Source: Methanobacteriaceae archaeon
Lineage (GTDB): Archaea; Methanobacteriota; Methanobacteria; Methanobacteriales; Methanobacteriaceae
Reading direction: 5' to 3'
DNA length: 64,000 bases
Assembly: GCA_030656015.1 (NCBI GenBank)
Contig: JAUSNX010000004.1
Coordinates: forward strand, 186,001-250,000
Every line of letters begins with the position of its first letter. Position 1 is the first letter of the stretch. The translations under genes and the position numbers were made by a program. Of the stretch, positions 42,684-52,906 are shown in pieces. The notes under the pieces were generated by a model. It was given only the letters and a program-made list of their open reading frames with translations. It was not told where the DNA came from and ran no database searches.

Positions 42684-44051
42684 ATGACAACTAAAAGTAG
42701 AGGAAAAATAAAAAAAGAATATTCAAAGGATTATTCTTTATTTATAAAACAAAAAAATTCTTGTAATAGTTACAAATCTATCACTTTAATTCTATTAGTA
42801 GCAATATTTATTTTAAGTATCTCTTCAGCAGATACAGTCCAGGCCGATGAAGTTATTGGAAATATTAGTTACAATTCCAGTGATGATTCTGATGGACTAA
42901 ATGATACTAATTCCAGTGAGAACACAACAACAAATTTAAATAAGTCTGAAATTGTTCATTCCGGTACAACAGTTGCATATTATATTGAAAAAAACAAAAA
43001 ACTTCCAGATACTATTAGTATTGGTAAAAAAGTAATCACCATTAACCAGTATCTGTATGCAATAACCTCTTTTATTTCAGGATCTAACAATGTAACTCTT
43101 TTTAATGTATCTGGACAGATATACAGCGTCTCACGCTTTTCAACAAGTTATACTCTGAGTCAGTATACTGATCTAGCCAAAAGAACAAAAAATTATGTGT
43201 ATAATTATCATAAGATTCTCCCTTATATTAGTTCAACACATGGAAATCTTGATTATTATAACATGATTTATATGTTTTCTAAAATAGCCCGGTATTATGA
43301 AATAAATGGAAAAATGCCGGCTTCAATATCATTAGTAAGTCAGATACCCTCAACGGCCCGTATAATGAGTTCCAGTTATGTTGATAGTCGAATTAAAAGT
43401 CTCACGGCGCAATTAAAATCTACCAAAAAAAGTGTGAGTAAATTAGCAGCAATCATTAAAATAACTAAGAATACCACTACTCTTAAAAAACTTCAAATCC
43501 AGTTCAAAAGTCTTCAATCGAAATATGATAGTATAAATTCTTTATTAAGTAGTTATAAAAGTTTAAAAAAATCAGCATGGTATGTTCCCTCCAGCAGTTT
43601 AAGAAATTTTCTTAAAACAACAAAATATTGTCCGGTAACTAATGCCAATATCGTTTATTTAGCCACGAATCTAAGAGGAATCACAACTTATGAGACCGGA
43701 AACAATATATTCAAATGGGTAAGAGATAATTTGGATTATTCGTTTTATTACAGAACTAAATATGGTGCAGCAAATGCCCTAAAATATCGGCTGGGTAACT
43801 GTGTGGATCAGGCTCATTTAATAGTGGCTCTGGCACGAACATCCGGCCTTCCAGCAAGGTATGTGCGTGGTACCTGTAAATTTATAGTGAGTGGACATAC
43901 TTACAGTCATGTATGGGCCCAAATATGGATCAGAGGGAAAGGTTGGGTAACTGCAGATTCTACAAACTATAGAAACTCTTTTGGTGTAATTAGAAGTTGG
44001 GATCCCAAAAAATCAAAAATATCTGGTACGCTGTTACAGTACTCTCTTTAA
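42684..44051 (+). CDS. Secreted pseudomurein peptidase-like protein
   Basis: A 455-residue exported protein. It has a basic N-terminal stretch, then a signal-like helix SITLILLVAIFILSISSA (about residues 32-49). A Ser/Asn-rich linker follows. Two pseudomurein-binding repeat-like segments come next: YYIEKNKKLPDTISIGKKVI and RYYEINGKMPASISLV. After a coiled coil with Lys/Ser repeats comes a transglutaminase-like domain with a Cys-His-Asp triad: GNCVDQAH, YSHVWAQ and VTADSTN. This is the layout of PeiW/PeiP endoisopeptidases of methanogen viruses. It probably trims the cell's own pseudomurein, but a prophage origin is possible. Confidence 0.85.
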   Translation: MTTKSRGKIKKEYSKDYSLFIKQKNSCNSYKSITLILLVAIFILSISSADTVQADEVIGNISYNSSDDSDGLNDTNSSENTTTNLNKSEIVHSGTTVAYYIEKNKKLPDTISIGKKVITINQYLYAITSFISGSNNVTLFNVSGQIYSVSRFSTSYTLSQYTDLAKRTKNYVYNYHKILPYISSTHGNLDYYNMIYMFSKIARYYEINGKMPASISLVSQIPSTARIMSSSYVDSRIKSLTAQLKSTKKSVSKLAAIIKITKNTTTLKKLQIQFKSLQSKYDSINSLLSSYKSLKKSAWYVPSSSLRNFLKTTKYCPVTNANIVYLATNLRGITTYETGNNIFKWVRDNLDYSFYYRTKYGAANALKYRLGNCVDQAHLIVALARTSGLPARYVRGTCKFIVSGHTYSHVWAQIWIRGKGWVTADSTNYRNSFGVIRSWDPKKSKISGTLLQYSL

Positions 44052-44214
44052 AATGCCAATTTAAGAGCATTGCAATTTTTAGCACACTTTCCCAGTGTTT
44101 GGATTGTTTTTTTGATTATCATTTTTTTATTTTATTATTTTTCAAAATAAATGGAAACAAAAAACTAATAAATAAATTACTAAGATTCACTCAAAGACCA
44201 TAAGAGGCGTAAAT

Positions 44215-44949
44215 TTGAAAATTGTAGATTTAACCCAACCACTAACTAATAATATGCCTGTTTTTCCTCAAGATCCTAATTTCTTAATTAAAGAGTTATT
44301 AAACAGTACAAAAGATGAGTTTACACTTTCTATCTTAAAAACAGGATTACATGCAGGAACACACATTGATGCACCTTATCATTTCAATTCATCTGGAAAA
44401 AAAGTTAGTGAAATTAAACTGGATGAATTAGTGGAATCTTCTAAAGAGGGATCTGTAAAAATTATAGATTTTAAAACTCTTCCAAAAAACCCAAATCAAT
44501 TTTCAAGTCCATTATCCAATTCCTCATTATCCACTGATTCCAGGAATGATTTAAAATTAAAAGAAGACCTTGATAAAGAAATAGAAGTAAATTCATTTTA
44601 TAGTGTGGAAAAAAGAGACCTGGTTATTATAAAAACAAAATGGAGTAAAAATTGGGGCTTAGATAATTATTTTACCAAAAATCCATATTTATCTAATGAA
44701 TCAGTTGAATTTTTGATTGAAAAAGAGATTAGAGGACTGGCCATAGACGGACCTAGTGTAGATAAATTTGGAGAAACCAATATCCACAAAAAAATGCTTT
44801 TTAATGATATATGGATTATAGAAAACCTGAAAAATCTGGAAATGATACCAGAGACAGACTATACAAGTTCATTAGAATTTTTCTTTATACCATTACCCCT
44901 ACCTACTGAAGCATCACCCATACGAGCTTTTGTGCGAATTGAAGATTAA
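44215..44949 (+). CDS. Cyclase-family (kynurenine formamidase-like) hydrolase
   Basis: A 244-residue metal-dependent hydrolase. Signature HAGTHIDAPYHF (about residues 46-57) with the His/Asp metal ligands, and a C-terminal GLAIDGPSVDKFGETNIHK. An insertion of about 45 residues rich in Ser and Lys (around SSPLSNSSLSTDS) separates the two halves and is unusual. The start is TTG after GAGGCG. The reaction (hydrolysis of a cyclic or formamide compound) cannot be fixed from context. Its stop lies 15 bp before an (ATT)15 tract. Confidence 0.82.
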   Translation: MKIVDLTQPLTNNMPVFPQDPNFLIKELLNSTKDEFTLSILKTGLHAGTHIDAPYHFNSSGKKVSEIKLDELVESSKEGSVKIIDFKTLPKNPNQFSSPLSNSSLSTDSRNDLKLKEDLDKEIEVNSFYSVEKRDLVIIKTKWSKNWGLDNYFTKNPYLSNESVEFLIEKEIRGLAIDGPSVDKFGETNIHKKMLFNDIWIIENLKNLEMIPETDYTSSLEFFFIPLPLPTEASPIRAFVRIED

Positions 44950-44964
44950 TAATTGAATAAAAAA

Positions 44965-45012
<48 letters not shown>

Positions 45013-45036
45013 CATTAAGAATAGATTTAAAATAGT

Positions 45037-45558
45037 TTATTTCTGAATTTTTTCCCATGTAATTTCTTCATCAATCTGATAGGACTTGAAATATCCCTTC
45101 CTTTCCAAATTACGTAATATATGGAACATATTATCATAAGAAAGTTCTGTAAATCCTACTTTTTTAATAAAAGCGTGCATTTTACGAGTATTTGATTTTT
45201 CTGGAGGCAATAATAAATAAACTTGAGATTGGAAAGAAGTGAGGTCTCTTTTTGGTTTTGCGGTTAAAGCCTCGAAATACGTTTTTATTTCCTCTAAATC
45301 ATTAATATAATCATTTTTATCGCCTAAATCATTTTTAAGGTCAGCAATAGTTTTATCCTTTTCTTTGAGAAAATTTTCCAGCTCTTTAATACGCTCTTCC
45401 TTTTTTTCGATTTTATGTTGTAATTGCGTGGCTTTTTTACATTCTTGGTTGGTCTCGCTGCATTTTTTGAGATCCATCTTAAGTTTGCTTATCTCTAACA
45501 TGCATGCCTTTACTAGACGTTTTAGTTGGTCCTTTTCCGGGTCTTTCATGAATCGCAT
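45037..45558 (-). CDS. Coiled-coil winged-helix-like protein
   Basis: A 173-residue cytosolic protein not recognised as a named family. Residues 10-95 form a heptad-rich coiled coil with many Lys/Glu, including two Cys in CSETNQEC. The C-terminal 70 residues (LTSFQSQVYLLLPPEKSNTRKMHAF, SYDNMFHILRNLERKGYFKS) look like a winged helix. A dimeric DNA-binding regulator is plausible. The start at 45558 has GTGAT 4 bases upstream. It is convergent with the cyclase gene. Confidence 0.65.
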   Translation of the reverse strand: MRFMKDPEKDQLKRLVKACMLEISKLKMDLKKCSETNQECKKATQLQHKIEKKEERIKELENFLKEKDKTIADLKNDLGDKNDYINDLEEIKTYFEALTAKPKRDLTSFQSQVYLLLPPEKSNTRKMHAFIKKVGFTELSYDNMFHILRNLERKGYFKSYQIDEEITWEKIQK

Positions 45559-45638
45559 GCTATCACTTGAATCGTTAATAAATATATAATAATAAATCTA
45601 AGTTTTATTATAACAATTATCTTAAGTTTGTTTAAGCT

Positions 45639-46208
45639 TTACTGACTATTTCTATTTAATATCTTGTTTTTAGTTCTTATAAGTTTTCCTTCATACTTTA
45701 AAACTATTACTGAACAAAATATTCCTAAAAGAGCACCGGCCAATACATCAGAAGGATAATGAAGGCCCATATAAATTCTGGAAATTGCAACCATAATAGG
45801 CAAACCTAAAAAAATATATAAATATCCATATTTAACTCCTATAACGGTGAAAGCAGCAAATGCTGCAGTAGAATGACCAGAAGGTAATGAATAGCCCATA
45901 ACATCCATTAAATGTCTGGCGCCGCTTAGAACTTCATAGGGTCTAGGGCGGGCCAAAATAAATTTCAATATTTCGCTGGCAAAAAAAGCAATGAATAATG
46001 CAATTATACAAAGAAAAGCTGTTTGTTTCCCCTTAGGGCCTCCAAAAATATATAACCCTATACAAATTATAATCCAGAATATTTGTGTTCCGGCCATGGT
46101 GATTAGAGGCATTAATATATCTAAAATTGGATTATGAATGTATAAATTAAAAAAATAGAATAAATTAAGATCCATGTGGTATAAATTAGCCCAAAACGCC
46201 TCAAACAT
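45639..46208 (-). CDS. PAP2-family membrane phosphatase
   Basis: A 189-residue membrane phosphatase, probably of polyprenyl or lipid pyrophosphates. The three family motifs are KFILARPRPYE (Lys/Arg), SLPSGHSTAAFAAF (catalytic His), and SRIYMGLHYPSDVLAG (second His and Asp). About six helices. Start: aggagaattccatg. A undecaprenyl-like lipid carrier recycling function in pseudomurein or glycan synthesis is possible, inferred from family and organism only. Confidence 0.88.
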   Translation of the reverse strand: MFEAFWANLYHMDLNLFYFFNLYIHNPILDILMPLITMAGTQIFWIIICIGLYIFGGPKGKQTAFLCIIALFIAFFASEILKFILARPRPYEVLSGARHLMDVMGYSLPSGHSTAAFAAFTVIGVKYGYLYIFLGLPIMVAISRIYMGLHYPSDVLAGALLGIFCSVIVLKYEGKLIRTKNKILNRNSQ

Positions 46209-46305
46209 GGAATTCTCCTAGTAAATACTCTTATAAATGATTTATAATCCTTATAAAATAATTAATTATAAAAAATAAATTATGAAATCATGATTAAATG
46301 TCTAA

Positions 46306-47349
46306 TTACATGATTTCATTAATTAATTCTGCATTGAGTATAGATGCTCCAGCAGCTCCACGAATAGTATTATGGCCCACTAAAACATATCTGAAGCTAT
46401 TTTCAAATGCAGCATCTTCTCTTAATCTTCCTACAGTTACTGCCATCCCATCACCTTGATTACGATCCATACGTGGTTGAGGTCGGTTATCTTCAGAACG
46501 AACCACAATAGGTTTTTCAGGGGCAGAGTAAAGATCCAATTTCTGAGGCATACCTCTAAACTGATCCATAGCAGCGTGAATTTCATCCAGGTCACATTTA
46601 TCTTCTGTTTCAATAAAAACAGCCTCTGTATGTCCATCCACCACAGATACTCTGTGACAGGAAGCACTTACTCCAAATGATGCTGGAGTAACCACACCAT
46701 CTTCCAAACTTCCCAGAAGGTGCTGTGTTTCAGTTTCCATTTTTTCTTCTTCCCCACCAATGAATGGTACTAAATTATCTACAATAGCCATAGAAGGCAC
46801 ACCATTATATCCAGCACCTGAAACAGCCTGCATAGTAGACACATACACTCTTTTAATATTAAACTGGTCATAAATTGGTTTTAGAGTGATAGTAAGGGCG
46901 ATGGTAGAACAGTTTGGGTTGGTAACTATGAATCCATCCCATCCCCTATTTTTCTGCTGAAGTTCTATTAAATCTAGATATTCTGGATTTACTTCAGGAA
47001 TAACCAGAGGAACATCATCCTCCATCCTCATGGCACTGGCATTAGATGCCACAATATATTTCTCAGCAAATTTTGGTTCAACAATAGCTGCATTTTCAGT
47101 GGGAAGTGCTGAAAAGACTATATCTACATCATCAACTTGAGATGGATCTGTATCAACTACCGTGATATCTTTTACAGATTCCGGCATATTACTGTCCAGA
47201 TACCATGTCGTGGCATCTTCATATTTTTTTCCTGCTGATCTTTGAGATGCTGTCAACGCTGTAATTTCAAATTTTGGATGTTGAGCCAGTAATTCAATGA
47301 ATCTTTGGCCTACCATTCCTGTTGCACCAAGAATACCTACATTTACCAT
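46306..47349 (-). CDS. asd: Aspartate-semialdehyde dehydrogenase
   Basis: NADPH-dependent reduction of aspartyl phosphate to aspartate semialdehyde, the branch point for lysine, threonine and methionine. 347 residues from ATG 47349 ([17 protein letters not shown]), with GGTGAT 4 bases upstream. Nucleotide-binding GATGMVGQ, catalytic Cys in [11 protein letters not shown] (about residue 150), His in [12 protein letters not shown]. The archaeal/fungal-type subfamily, longer than bacterial Asd in this region. Last gene of the ask-dapA-dapB-asd order; 95 bp after dapB. Confidence 0.95.
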   Translation of the reverse strand: MVNVGILGATGMVGQRFIELLAQHPKFEITALTASQRSAGKKYEDATTWYLDSNMPESVKDITVVDTDPSQVDDVDIVFSALPTENAAIVEPKFAEKYIVASNASAMRMEDDVPLVIPEVNPEYLDLIELQQKNRGWDGFIVTNPNCSTIALTITLKPIYDQFNIKRVYVSTMQAVSGAGYNGVPSMAIVDNLVPFIGGEEEKMETETQHLLGSLEDGVVTPASFGVSASCHRVSVVDGHTEAVFIETEDKCDLDEIHAAMDQFRGMPQKLDLYSAPEKPIVVRSEDNRPQPRMDRNQGDGMAVTVGRLREDAAFENSFRYVLVGHNTIRGAAGASILNAELINEIM

Positions 47350-47455
47350 TTTTATCACCAAAATAATGCTATATATAATTATTTTCTATTTATGTATTTT
47401 TTATCTCTATTATATAATCTTTGAATGTTAAATTAAATATTAATTCATTTAATAT

Positions 47456-48277
47456 TCATTTAATACCCAATACATCAGCCATATCATTAATTTTTCCTTC
47501 TTCTGCATTAGGAATAAATTTAAGAGCTTTTATAACTCCGCTGACGAATGACTGCCTACTATGGGCCCTATGAGTAATTTCCAGTCTTTCACCATCACCA
47601 GCAAATAGGACAGTATGATCGCCGACAATGTCTCCCCCTCTAACAGCGTGAACTCCTATTTCATCTTTTGTACGTTCACCTACCAGGCCATGTCTTCCAT
47701 AAACTCCTACATCAGCTGAATTTCTATTAGTTTCTTCAGAAATAATTTCAAAAGCCCGAACTGCAGTTCCTGAAGGTGAATCTTTTTTATGCTTGTGATG
47801 GGCCTCGATTATCTCCACATCATAATCCGCTAGAATCGGAGCTAAATCCTTGAGAATTTTAAAGAATACATTAACCCCAATAGCCATATTAGGAGAAATA
47901 ACAGCTTTTACATTGTTTTTAGAAACTGAATCTTTAATTTCAGCCAGTTGTTCTTCTGAAAAACCAGTGGTACCTACTATCAGACCTACGCCACAACTAG
48001 CCGTGGTTTTTATGGTTTTTATGGCTGCAGTGGCTATGGTAAAGTCCACCAGGACTTGGGCCCTACTTTCTTTTAGTGCTTTAGCTAAATTTTCTGCTGC
48101 GGTAATTTTTACACCGAGCGGACCTACCCCTATTGCTTCACCCACATCTTTACCTTCCAAAGGACTATGGGGAGCTTCTATAGCTGCTACTACTTCCATA
48201 TCATCTTGTTGTAGAATGGTTTTTATTATTTTAGAACCCATTCTTCCACATGCACCGGTTACTGCCACTTTTATCAT
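47456..48277 (-). CDS. dapB: 4-hydroxy-tetrahydrodipicolinate reductase
   Basis: Second committed step of lysine synthesis; reduces HTPA with NAD(P)H. 273 residues. Dinucleotide-binding GACGRMGSKI at residues 7-16, GTTGFSEEQL, EAHHKHKKDSPSGTA with the catalytic His/Lys, and the C-terminal ALKFI. Start: ggagtgataaaatg. It is separated from dapA, the upstream gene in transcription, by an unusually long 494-bp gap, so it may have its own promoter. Confidence 0.95.
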   Translation of the reverse strand: MIKVAVTGACGRMGSKIIKTILQQDDMEVVAAIEAPHSPLEGKDVGEAIGVGPLGVKITAAENLAKALKESRAQVLVDFTIATAAIKTIKTTASCGVGLIVGTTGFSEEQLAEIKDSVSKNNVKAVISPNMAIGVNVFFKILKDLAPILADYDVEIIEAHHKHKKDSPSGTAVRAFEIISEETNRNSADVGVYGRHGLVGERTKDEIGVHAVRGGDIVGDHTVLFAGDGERLEITHRAHSRQSFVSGVIKALKFIPNAEEGKINDMADVLGIK

Positions 48278-48771
48278 TTTATCACTCCAATGAAGATAAT
48301 AGTTAATTATTTTGAAATATTTATTGGATATTAAAATATTCTATATGTATTAAATCTATAATGAATTGTCAAATGATTTAATTGAAAATTTTTTATATTA
48401 GATTTTTATATTTAAATTTGGTAAATAATTTGTTCAATAGTTTGTAAATACTTTTTATTTATTAGAATATAACTTCTCTTCTCAAGATATGCTAATTTTT
48501 ATTTTCAACTTATATAATTAATATATTAAATTTAAATTGATAGAATCTGTCTTGATTCATTAAATTATCTTTATAATCTACTTAAAAAGTTTTATTATAA
48601 TCAAATTAATCTAATTTTGATTAATAGTATAAAATAAATTAATTCAAATTTAATTACAAAAAAGATGAACGGAAAATTAAAAATAATCTAAAAATAAATT
48701 AAAAAAAGAAATCTAATTTAAATTAAGGAAAAGTCTTAAAAAAATCTTTTAAAAAATCAAATGGAAAGATT
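48278..48771. other. Long AT-rich gap dapA / dapB
   Basis: 494 bp with no ORF, breaking an otherwise tight lysine operon. A copy of tttaaattaaggaaa (48717-48731) repeats the sequence around the dapA stop (48770-48784). No lysine riboswitch or stable hairpin was recognised. It probably holds a promoter for dapB-asd. Confidence 0.45.
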
Positions 48772-49665
48772 TTAAATTAAGGAAAGATCTTTTAAAACTG
48801 CAGCGAGTTTTTGTTTGCTTTCCTCTTTTAAAGGAGCAAGAGGCATTCTAACATGGCCGGCTGGCCTTCCCATTAAATTCAAGCACTCTTTTGAAGGTAC
48901 TGGATTGCTTTCTACAAATAAAGCTTTCATGAGTTCGTATAACTCATAGTGGGTCTGGGCAGCCGCATTGAAATCTCCTTCCAGTGCATGATTAACCATC
49001 TGACTCATTCTTGCCGGATCAACATTGGCCACGACGGAAATAACACCTTTGGCCCCCATGGAAATCATAGGAAGTGTAAGATCATCATTCCCAGATAAAA
49101 TATTGAACTCATCTTCCAATCCCAAATCCAGGAGTTTCCTGTAAATCATAGAAACTTTGTCCATATCTGGATTGGCTTCTTTTATGGCCACAATATTATC
49201 AATACCTGCAATTTGTCCGATAGATTCCACGTCAATATCGGTTCCAGTTCGAGATGGAACATTATAAACAATTATGGGAACTTCTGTAGATTCTGCTAAG
49301 ATTTTATAATGTTCTACCAGACCATGAGGCTGTGGTTTATTATAATAAGGCGTAATAACCAGAGCAGCATCTGCTCCAGAATTTTCAGCGTATTTAACTA
49401 GGCTTAAGGCTTCTTTGGTCGAGTTGCTACCTGCACCAGCAATAGTTTTAACTCTTCCATTTACCTCGTCAATTAAAACATCAATCATGTTCCTTTGTTC
49501 TTCGTGGGTAATGGTTGCTGATTCACCAGTGGTTCCTGCAACCAGAATACCATCCACACCGTTTTCTATTAGATAATTTATGTTTTCGCGCATGCCTTCT
49601 TCATCTACCTCATCTTCTGAGGTAAATGGAGTCACCATGGCCACAATAGTACCTTCAAAACTCAT
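48772..49665 (-). CDS. dapA: 4-hydroxy-tetrahydrodipicolinate synthase
   Basis: Condenses pyruvate with aspartate semialdehyde. 297-residue TIM barrel. [10 protein letters not shown] (Thr pair), [11 protein letters not shown] with the catalytic Tyr, and the Schiff-base Lys in [10 protein letters not shown] (about residue 161). It ends [14 protein letters not shown]... as in the family. The ATG overlaps the aspartokinase stop in ATGA, with AGGAGTG inside the ask gene, so translation is coupled. Confidence 0.96.
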   Translation of the reverse strand: MSFEGTIVAMVTPFTSEDEVDEEGMRENINYLIENGVDGILVAGTTGESATITHEEQRNMIDVLIDEVNGRVKTIAGAGSNSTKEALSLVKYAENSGADAALVITPYYNKPQPHGLVEHYKILAESTEVPIIVYNVPSRTGTDIDVESIGQIAGIDNIVAIKEANPDMDKVSMIYRKLLDLGLEDEFNILSGNDDLTLPMISMGAKGVISVVANVDPARMSQMVNHALEGDFNAAAQTHYELYELMKALFVESNPVPSKECLNLMGRPAGHVRMPLAPLKEESKQKLAAVLKDLSLI

Positions 49666-50882
49666 TCCAAGACACTCCTTACAAGTTCATAAGCTTTTTC
49701 GCCATCCTTCCATTCTACAAAAATAACAACTGATGTCTGTGAAGATGATATTTCAACAATATTGAGATCATTTGCTCTGAGAGGCTCTGTAATATCAGAT
49801 ATAATTCCTGGTGTATCAATGAAATCCGGACTGGCAATACTAATCATTGCAATTTCTCTTCCCAATGAAAGAGAACTAAGGTTTTCATTTTTAACCACTA
49901 CCTCATGTAATATTCTATGGGCATCATCAGCGTGTTTTTTGTTAACAAATAAAGTTATTGAATTCTGGCCAGTAGAAATACCAAATATATTGATTTCATT
50001 CTCAGACAGTATATCAGTTAGCTCTGCTAGAACTCCGGGTTTATTGAGTATTTCTTCCCCAACCACCGCAATGACAGAAATAGGTTCTGAATTTAAAGTG
50101 GTTGTTTTAAGCATTTCATTTTTTGAGGGACCTAAAATCTCAGTCCCATGAGCAGAAAGATCTCCATGATCAAATCCAATAATTTTTGCATTAATTTTAG
50201 GATCCTTGTATTTCAAGGCGTGAGGATGCAGTACTTGGGCACCGTGCGTGGCCAGGTCTCGCATTTCTTCCACAGAAATTTTATCGAGTTTCTGAGCACT
50301 TTGTAGCTTGTTAGGGTCCGTGGACATTACTCCACCCACATCCGTGACAATGACAACATCATCAGCATTAAGGCAGTGCCCTAAAAGGAAAGCCGTGATA
50401 TCACTTCCTCCCCTTCCTAAAGTAGTTATGTAGCCTTGAGGATCTTTTCCTAAAAATCCACAGACCACCGGAATGATTCCCTGATCCATCATTTTCATGA
50501 GCTCCATGGATTTATCTTCTGTGGCCTTAAAATCTACTTTAGCACTTAAAAGACTATTATCTGTTATGATAGGCCATTGGTCCATGAAAGGATCTATATA
50601 TTCAGATTTCACACCCAATGATTCAATTGCAGATGCGAATATGCGAACACTGGTCATTTCACCCATAGACACAATTTCTGCCAGTTGTTTTTCGGTAACG
50701 GCATCTTCCATAGCTTCATCAACTATGTGTAACAGTTCATCAGTAGTCTTGTTAATAGCGGAAACAACCACTACTATCTTTTTTCCCTTCATGTACTCAT
50801 TGACCACTGCTTGAGCTGCTTTTTTTATCCGTTTACCGTTTCCTATGGATGTTCCTCCGAATTTGGCCACTATTAATTCCAT
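49662..50882 (-). CDS. lysC: Aspartokinase
   Basis: Phosphorylates aspartate as the first step of the lysine/threonine/methionine route. 406 residues: kinase domain [13 protein letters not shown] at the start, [20 protein letters not shown] (ATP/aspartate site), [14 protein letters not shown], followed by two ACT regulatory domains (residues about 265-330 and 340-406) that bind the feedback inhibitor. Start: aaggttaatg. It ends in the dapA start overlap. A 297-bp gap separates it from rps17e. Confidence 0.95.
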   Translation of the reverse strand: MELIVAKFGGTSIGNGKRIKKAAQAVVNEYMKGKKIVVVVSAINKTTDELLHIVDEAMEDAVTEKQLAEIVSMGEMTSVRIFASAIESLGVKSEYIDPFMDQWPIITDNSLLSAKVDFKATEDKSMELMKMMDQGIIPVVCGFLGKDPQGYITTLGRGGSDITAFLLGHCLNADDVVIVTDVGGVMSTDPNKLQSAQKLDKISVEEMRDLATHGAQVLHPHALKYKDPKINAKIIGFDHGDLSAHGTEILGPSKNEMLKTTTLNSEPISVIAVVGEEILNKPGVLAELTDILSENEINIFGISTGQNSITLFVNKKHADDAHRILHEVVVKNENLSSLSLGREIAMISIASPDFIDTPGIISDITEPLRANDLNIVEISSSQTSVVIFVEWKDGEKAYELVRSVLE

Positions 50883-51179
50883 TAACCTTCACAACCTTGG
50901 TGACTAATAATAATAATATATTGTAAAATCGTAATTGTAAAATTTGTAAATATTATAAAAATTATAAAATCTAAATTAGATATGTTAAATGTATATTTCG
51001 AATTTTTATTAGTTGAATGTTAAATAAATTTAATTATCAAGACTATTAAAAAGCTTAAAAATATTGTTAAACCATTAAAAAAATGATAATGATTAAGTTA
51101 TTGATGTTTTAAATCATATTTGCCTGAATTGATAAAATCAAATACTAGGCAAATAAATTATAAAACTACCTTAAGATAA

Positions 51180-51377
51180 TTAAGCTTGTCTTGCTTCGTT
51201 TCTAACTAATCGAGTAACATATCCTGCGATTTTGTTCCGTAAGTGCTTAGTACTTACAGTTGAAAACTGTTCTACCAGTTTTTTGTTTTCATCAAAATCA
51301 GTGGTAAATTTACCTTGGTGAGTTTCGATTAGTTCTTTAGACAATCTTTTTACATGTGAAGTTCTTATATTTCCCAT
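51180..51377 (-). CDS. rps17e: 30S ribosomal protein S17e
   Basis: 65-residue archaeal/eukaryotic ribosomal protein: [20 protein letters not shown] at the start, [22 protein letters not shown] at the end. Start: ggaggaaataaaatg. It sits directly after the chorismate mutase gene, an arrangement familiar from Methanobacteriales, where a ribosomal gene is embedded in an amino-acid block. Confidence 0.97.
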   Translation of the reverse strand: MGNIRTSHVKRLSKELIETHQGKFTTDFDENKKLVEQFSTVSTKHLRNKIAGYVTRLVRNEARQA

Positions 51378-51378
51378 T

Positions 51379-51678
51379 TTATTTCCTCCTTAACAATTGT
51401 TCTTGTTCTTTTTTATTTATGTCAGTCAATATTTTCATTATTTGACTGAGCATATCTTCATCAATCTGAAATTCTCTGGCGATTTTGCGAGTTTTCATGT
51501 GAATATGTTCTTCTCGCTTCTTATCTTGAATCTCCATACCTAAAATAACTTTGGCATTGATTATTTTTTTGGCCAGATCAGTTCTTTTACTGATTAAAGT
51601 AATTATCTCTGTATCAATAATATCAATCTTTTCTCTTGATTCTTGAAGAAGCTTTTGTGCTTGAGATTCATCCATCAT
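51379..51678 (-). CDS. Chorismate mutase (AroQ class)
   Basis: Rearranges chorismate to prephenate for Phe and Tyr. 99 residues, a stand-alone all-helical AroQ domain. [25 protein letters not shown] carries the N-terminal catalytic Arg; the central [14 protein letters not shown] and C-terminal [18 protein letters not shown] complete the three helices. The first of two adjacent ATGs overlaps the aroK stop in ATGA, with AAGGTGAT just upstream, which would fit the second ATG (51675) slightly better. The gene is translationally coupled to aroK. Confidence 0.9.
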   Translation of the reverse strand: MMDESQAQKLLQESREKIDIIDTEIITLISKRTDLAKKIINAKVILGMEIQDKKREEHIHMKTRKIAREFQIDEDMLSQIMKILTDINKKEQEQLLRRK

Positions 51679-52532
51679 ATCACCTTGGTCCCATTATTAT
51701 CTACTTGTGTAGCAATAACTCTTCCAGGATGATTATTCAAAGCTTCATGAACCCTATCAATACATTCATCATTAACCACCGCCACAAAGGACGGGCCAGT
51801 TCCAGATAATCCTGATGCGATCGCGCCAGCTTCTAATGCATCGAGAGCAATGTTTGAATCAAATCCAAGTGCGGCACTATACAATATTCCATTTAAGGTG
51901 AGTGCTTTATAAATATCTCCCTGAATGGCTTTTTTATAGGCCATATCTACCAGTGGGGATAAAAGTTTCATCCTATTAACATTGGATTGTGCGGTCAGAG
52001 ACTTTCTGTTAGGCATGTATATTAATATGTTTTGTTTTTCCATTTCATTTCTCTGGATAATTTCTCTTTCCAGATTATTGGTTATGGTAAGTCCTCCAAA
52101 GTAGGAAGCACTGGCATCGTCGAATGCACCAGTTATAGTAACTCCTGCATATAATGAAGCATCAATAGCAGTATTTAAGATTTCCATGTCATTCATTGGT
52201 TTTAGGTCAAATTCTTCAGCAATTAAACTGGATGTGGCCATTACCACAGCGTTTGAGGTGGCACTACTACTGGAAAGTCCAGAAGCCACCGGTAAAGTAG
52301 AATCTGTATGAACTTTTACTCCTGTATCAATAGAATAGTGTTGAATGACTTTATTTACACAAATTTCCATTAGTTTAGGATTAACTCGCCTTTCAGAAGT
52401 ACATTCAACTTCAGAAGATGTTAATTGAACTTCTGCAGTTACATAAAGTTGAATACCAAAGGCAGAACCACTACCAGTTGAAATGGCGTTGATAACTGTA
52501 GCTGATCCTGGAGATCTAACTGTTTTTTTCAA
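51675..52532 (-). CDS. aroK: Archaeal shikimate kinase (GHMP family)
   Basis: Phosphorylates shikimate at C3; unrelated to bacterial AroK. 285 residues. GHMP ATP motif [18 protein letters not shown] (about residues 84-101), C-terminal [15 protein letters not shown] glycine loop. The start is TTG with GGTGAT 3 bases upstream (ggtgatatattg). It is the first gene of the aroK - chorismate mutase - rps17e run. The next enzyme in the pathway, aroA, is at 5.8-7.1 kb. Confidence 0.93.
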   Translation of the reverse strand: MKKTVRSPGSATVINAISTGSGSAFGIQLYVTAEVQLTSSEVECTSERRVNPKLMEICVNKVIQHYSIDTGVKVHTDSTLPVASGLSSSSATSNAVVMATSSLIAEEFDLKPMNDMEILNTAIDASLYAGVTITGAFDDASASYFGGLTITNNLEREIIQRNEMEKQNILIYMPNRKSLTAQSNVNRMKLLSPLVDMAYKKAIQGDIYKALTLNGILYSAALGFDSNIALDALEAGAIASGLSGTGPSFVAVVNDECIDRVHEALNNHPGRVIATQVDNNGTKVI

Positions 52533-52906
52533 TATATCACCGGTCTTACTAAAAACATCTCATATTTTTATCAAAATTATTTGAGAATTTGTAAATCAGA
52601 GAAAAGTTATGGAATTAATATATCATGTTCTCATGGTTTATATATTGATTAGCAAATATCTTATTATTATATGATTAATTAAGATAAATTTAAGATTATG
52701 AATAGTTGAGAACATACAAAAATTCGATTTACGAGTTTGAATGAAACTATTAAAATATTTATGATCATATGGGTATAAAATAGTATAATAAATAAATTCA
52801 AAATTAGATTACAAGTGGAAAAATTAGATTATAATAATTCAATTACAATATAATTTAAAAATCTTACAATACATAATTATCTCGAATAATAATCCTCAGT
52901 GATAAA
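52533..52906. other. Divergent intergenic region aroK / sppA
   Basis: 374 bp, AT-rich, no ORF. Promoters for both divergent genes are expected; none stands out clearly. Confidence 0.45.

Noticed and set aside
48278-48771. Lysine riboswitch before dapB
   Set aside because: The gap lacks the conserved paired elements and is nearly all A and T, and such riboswitches are essentially unknown in methanogens.
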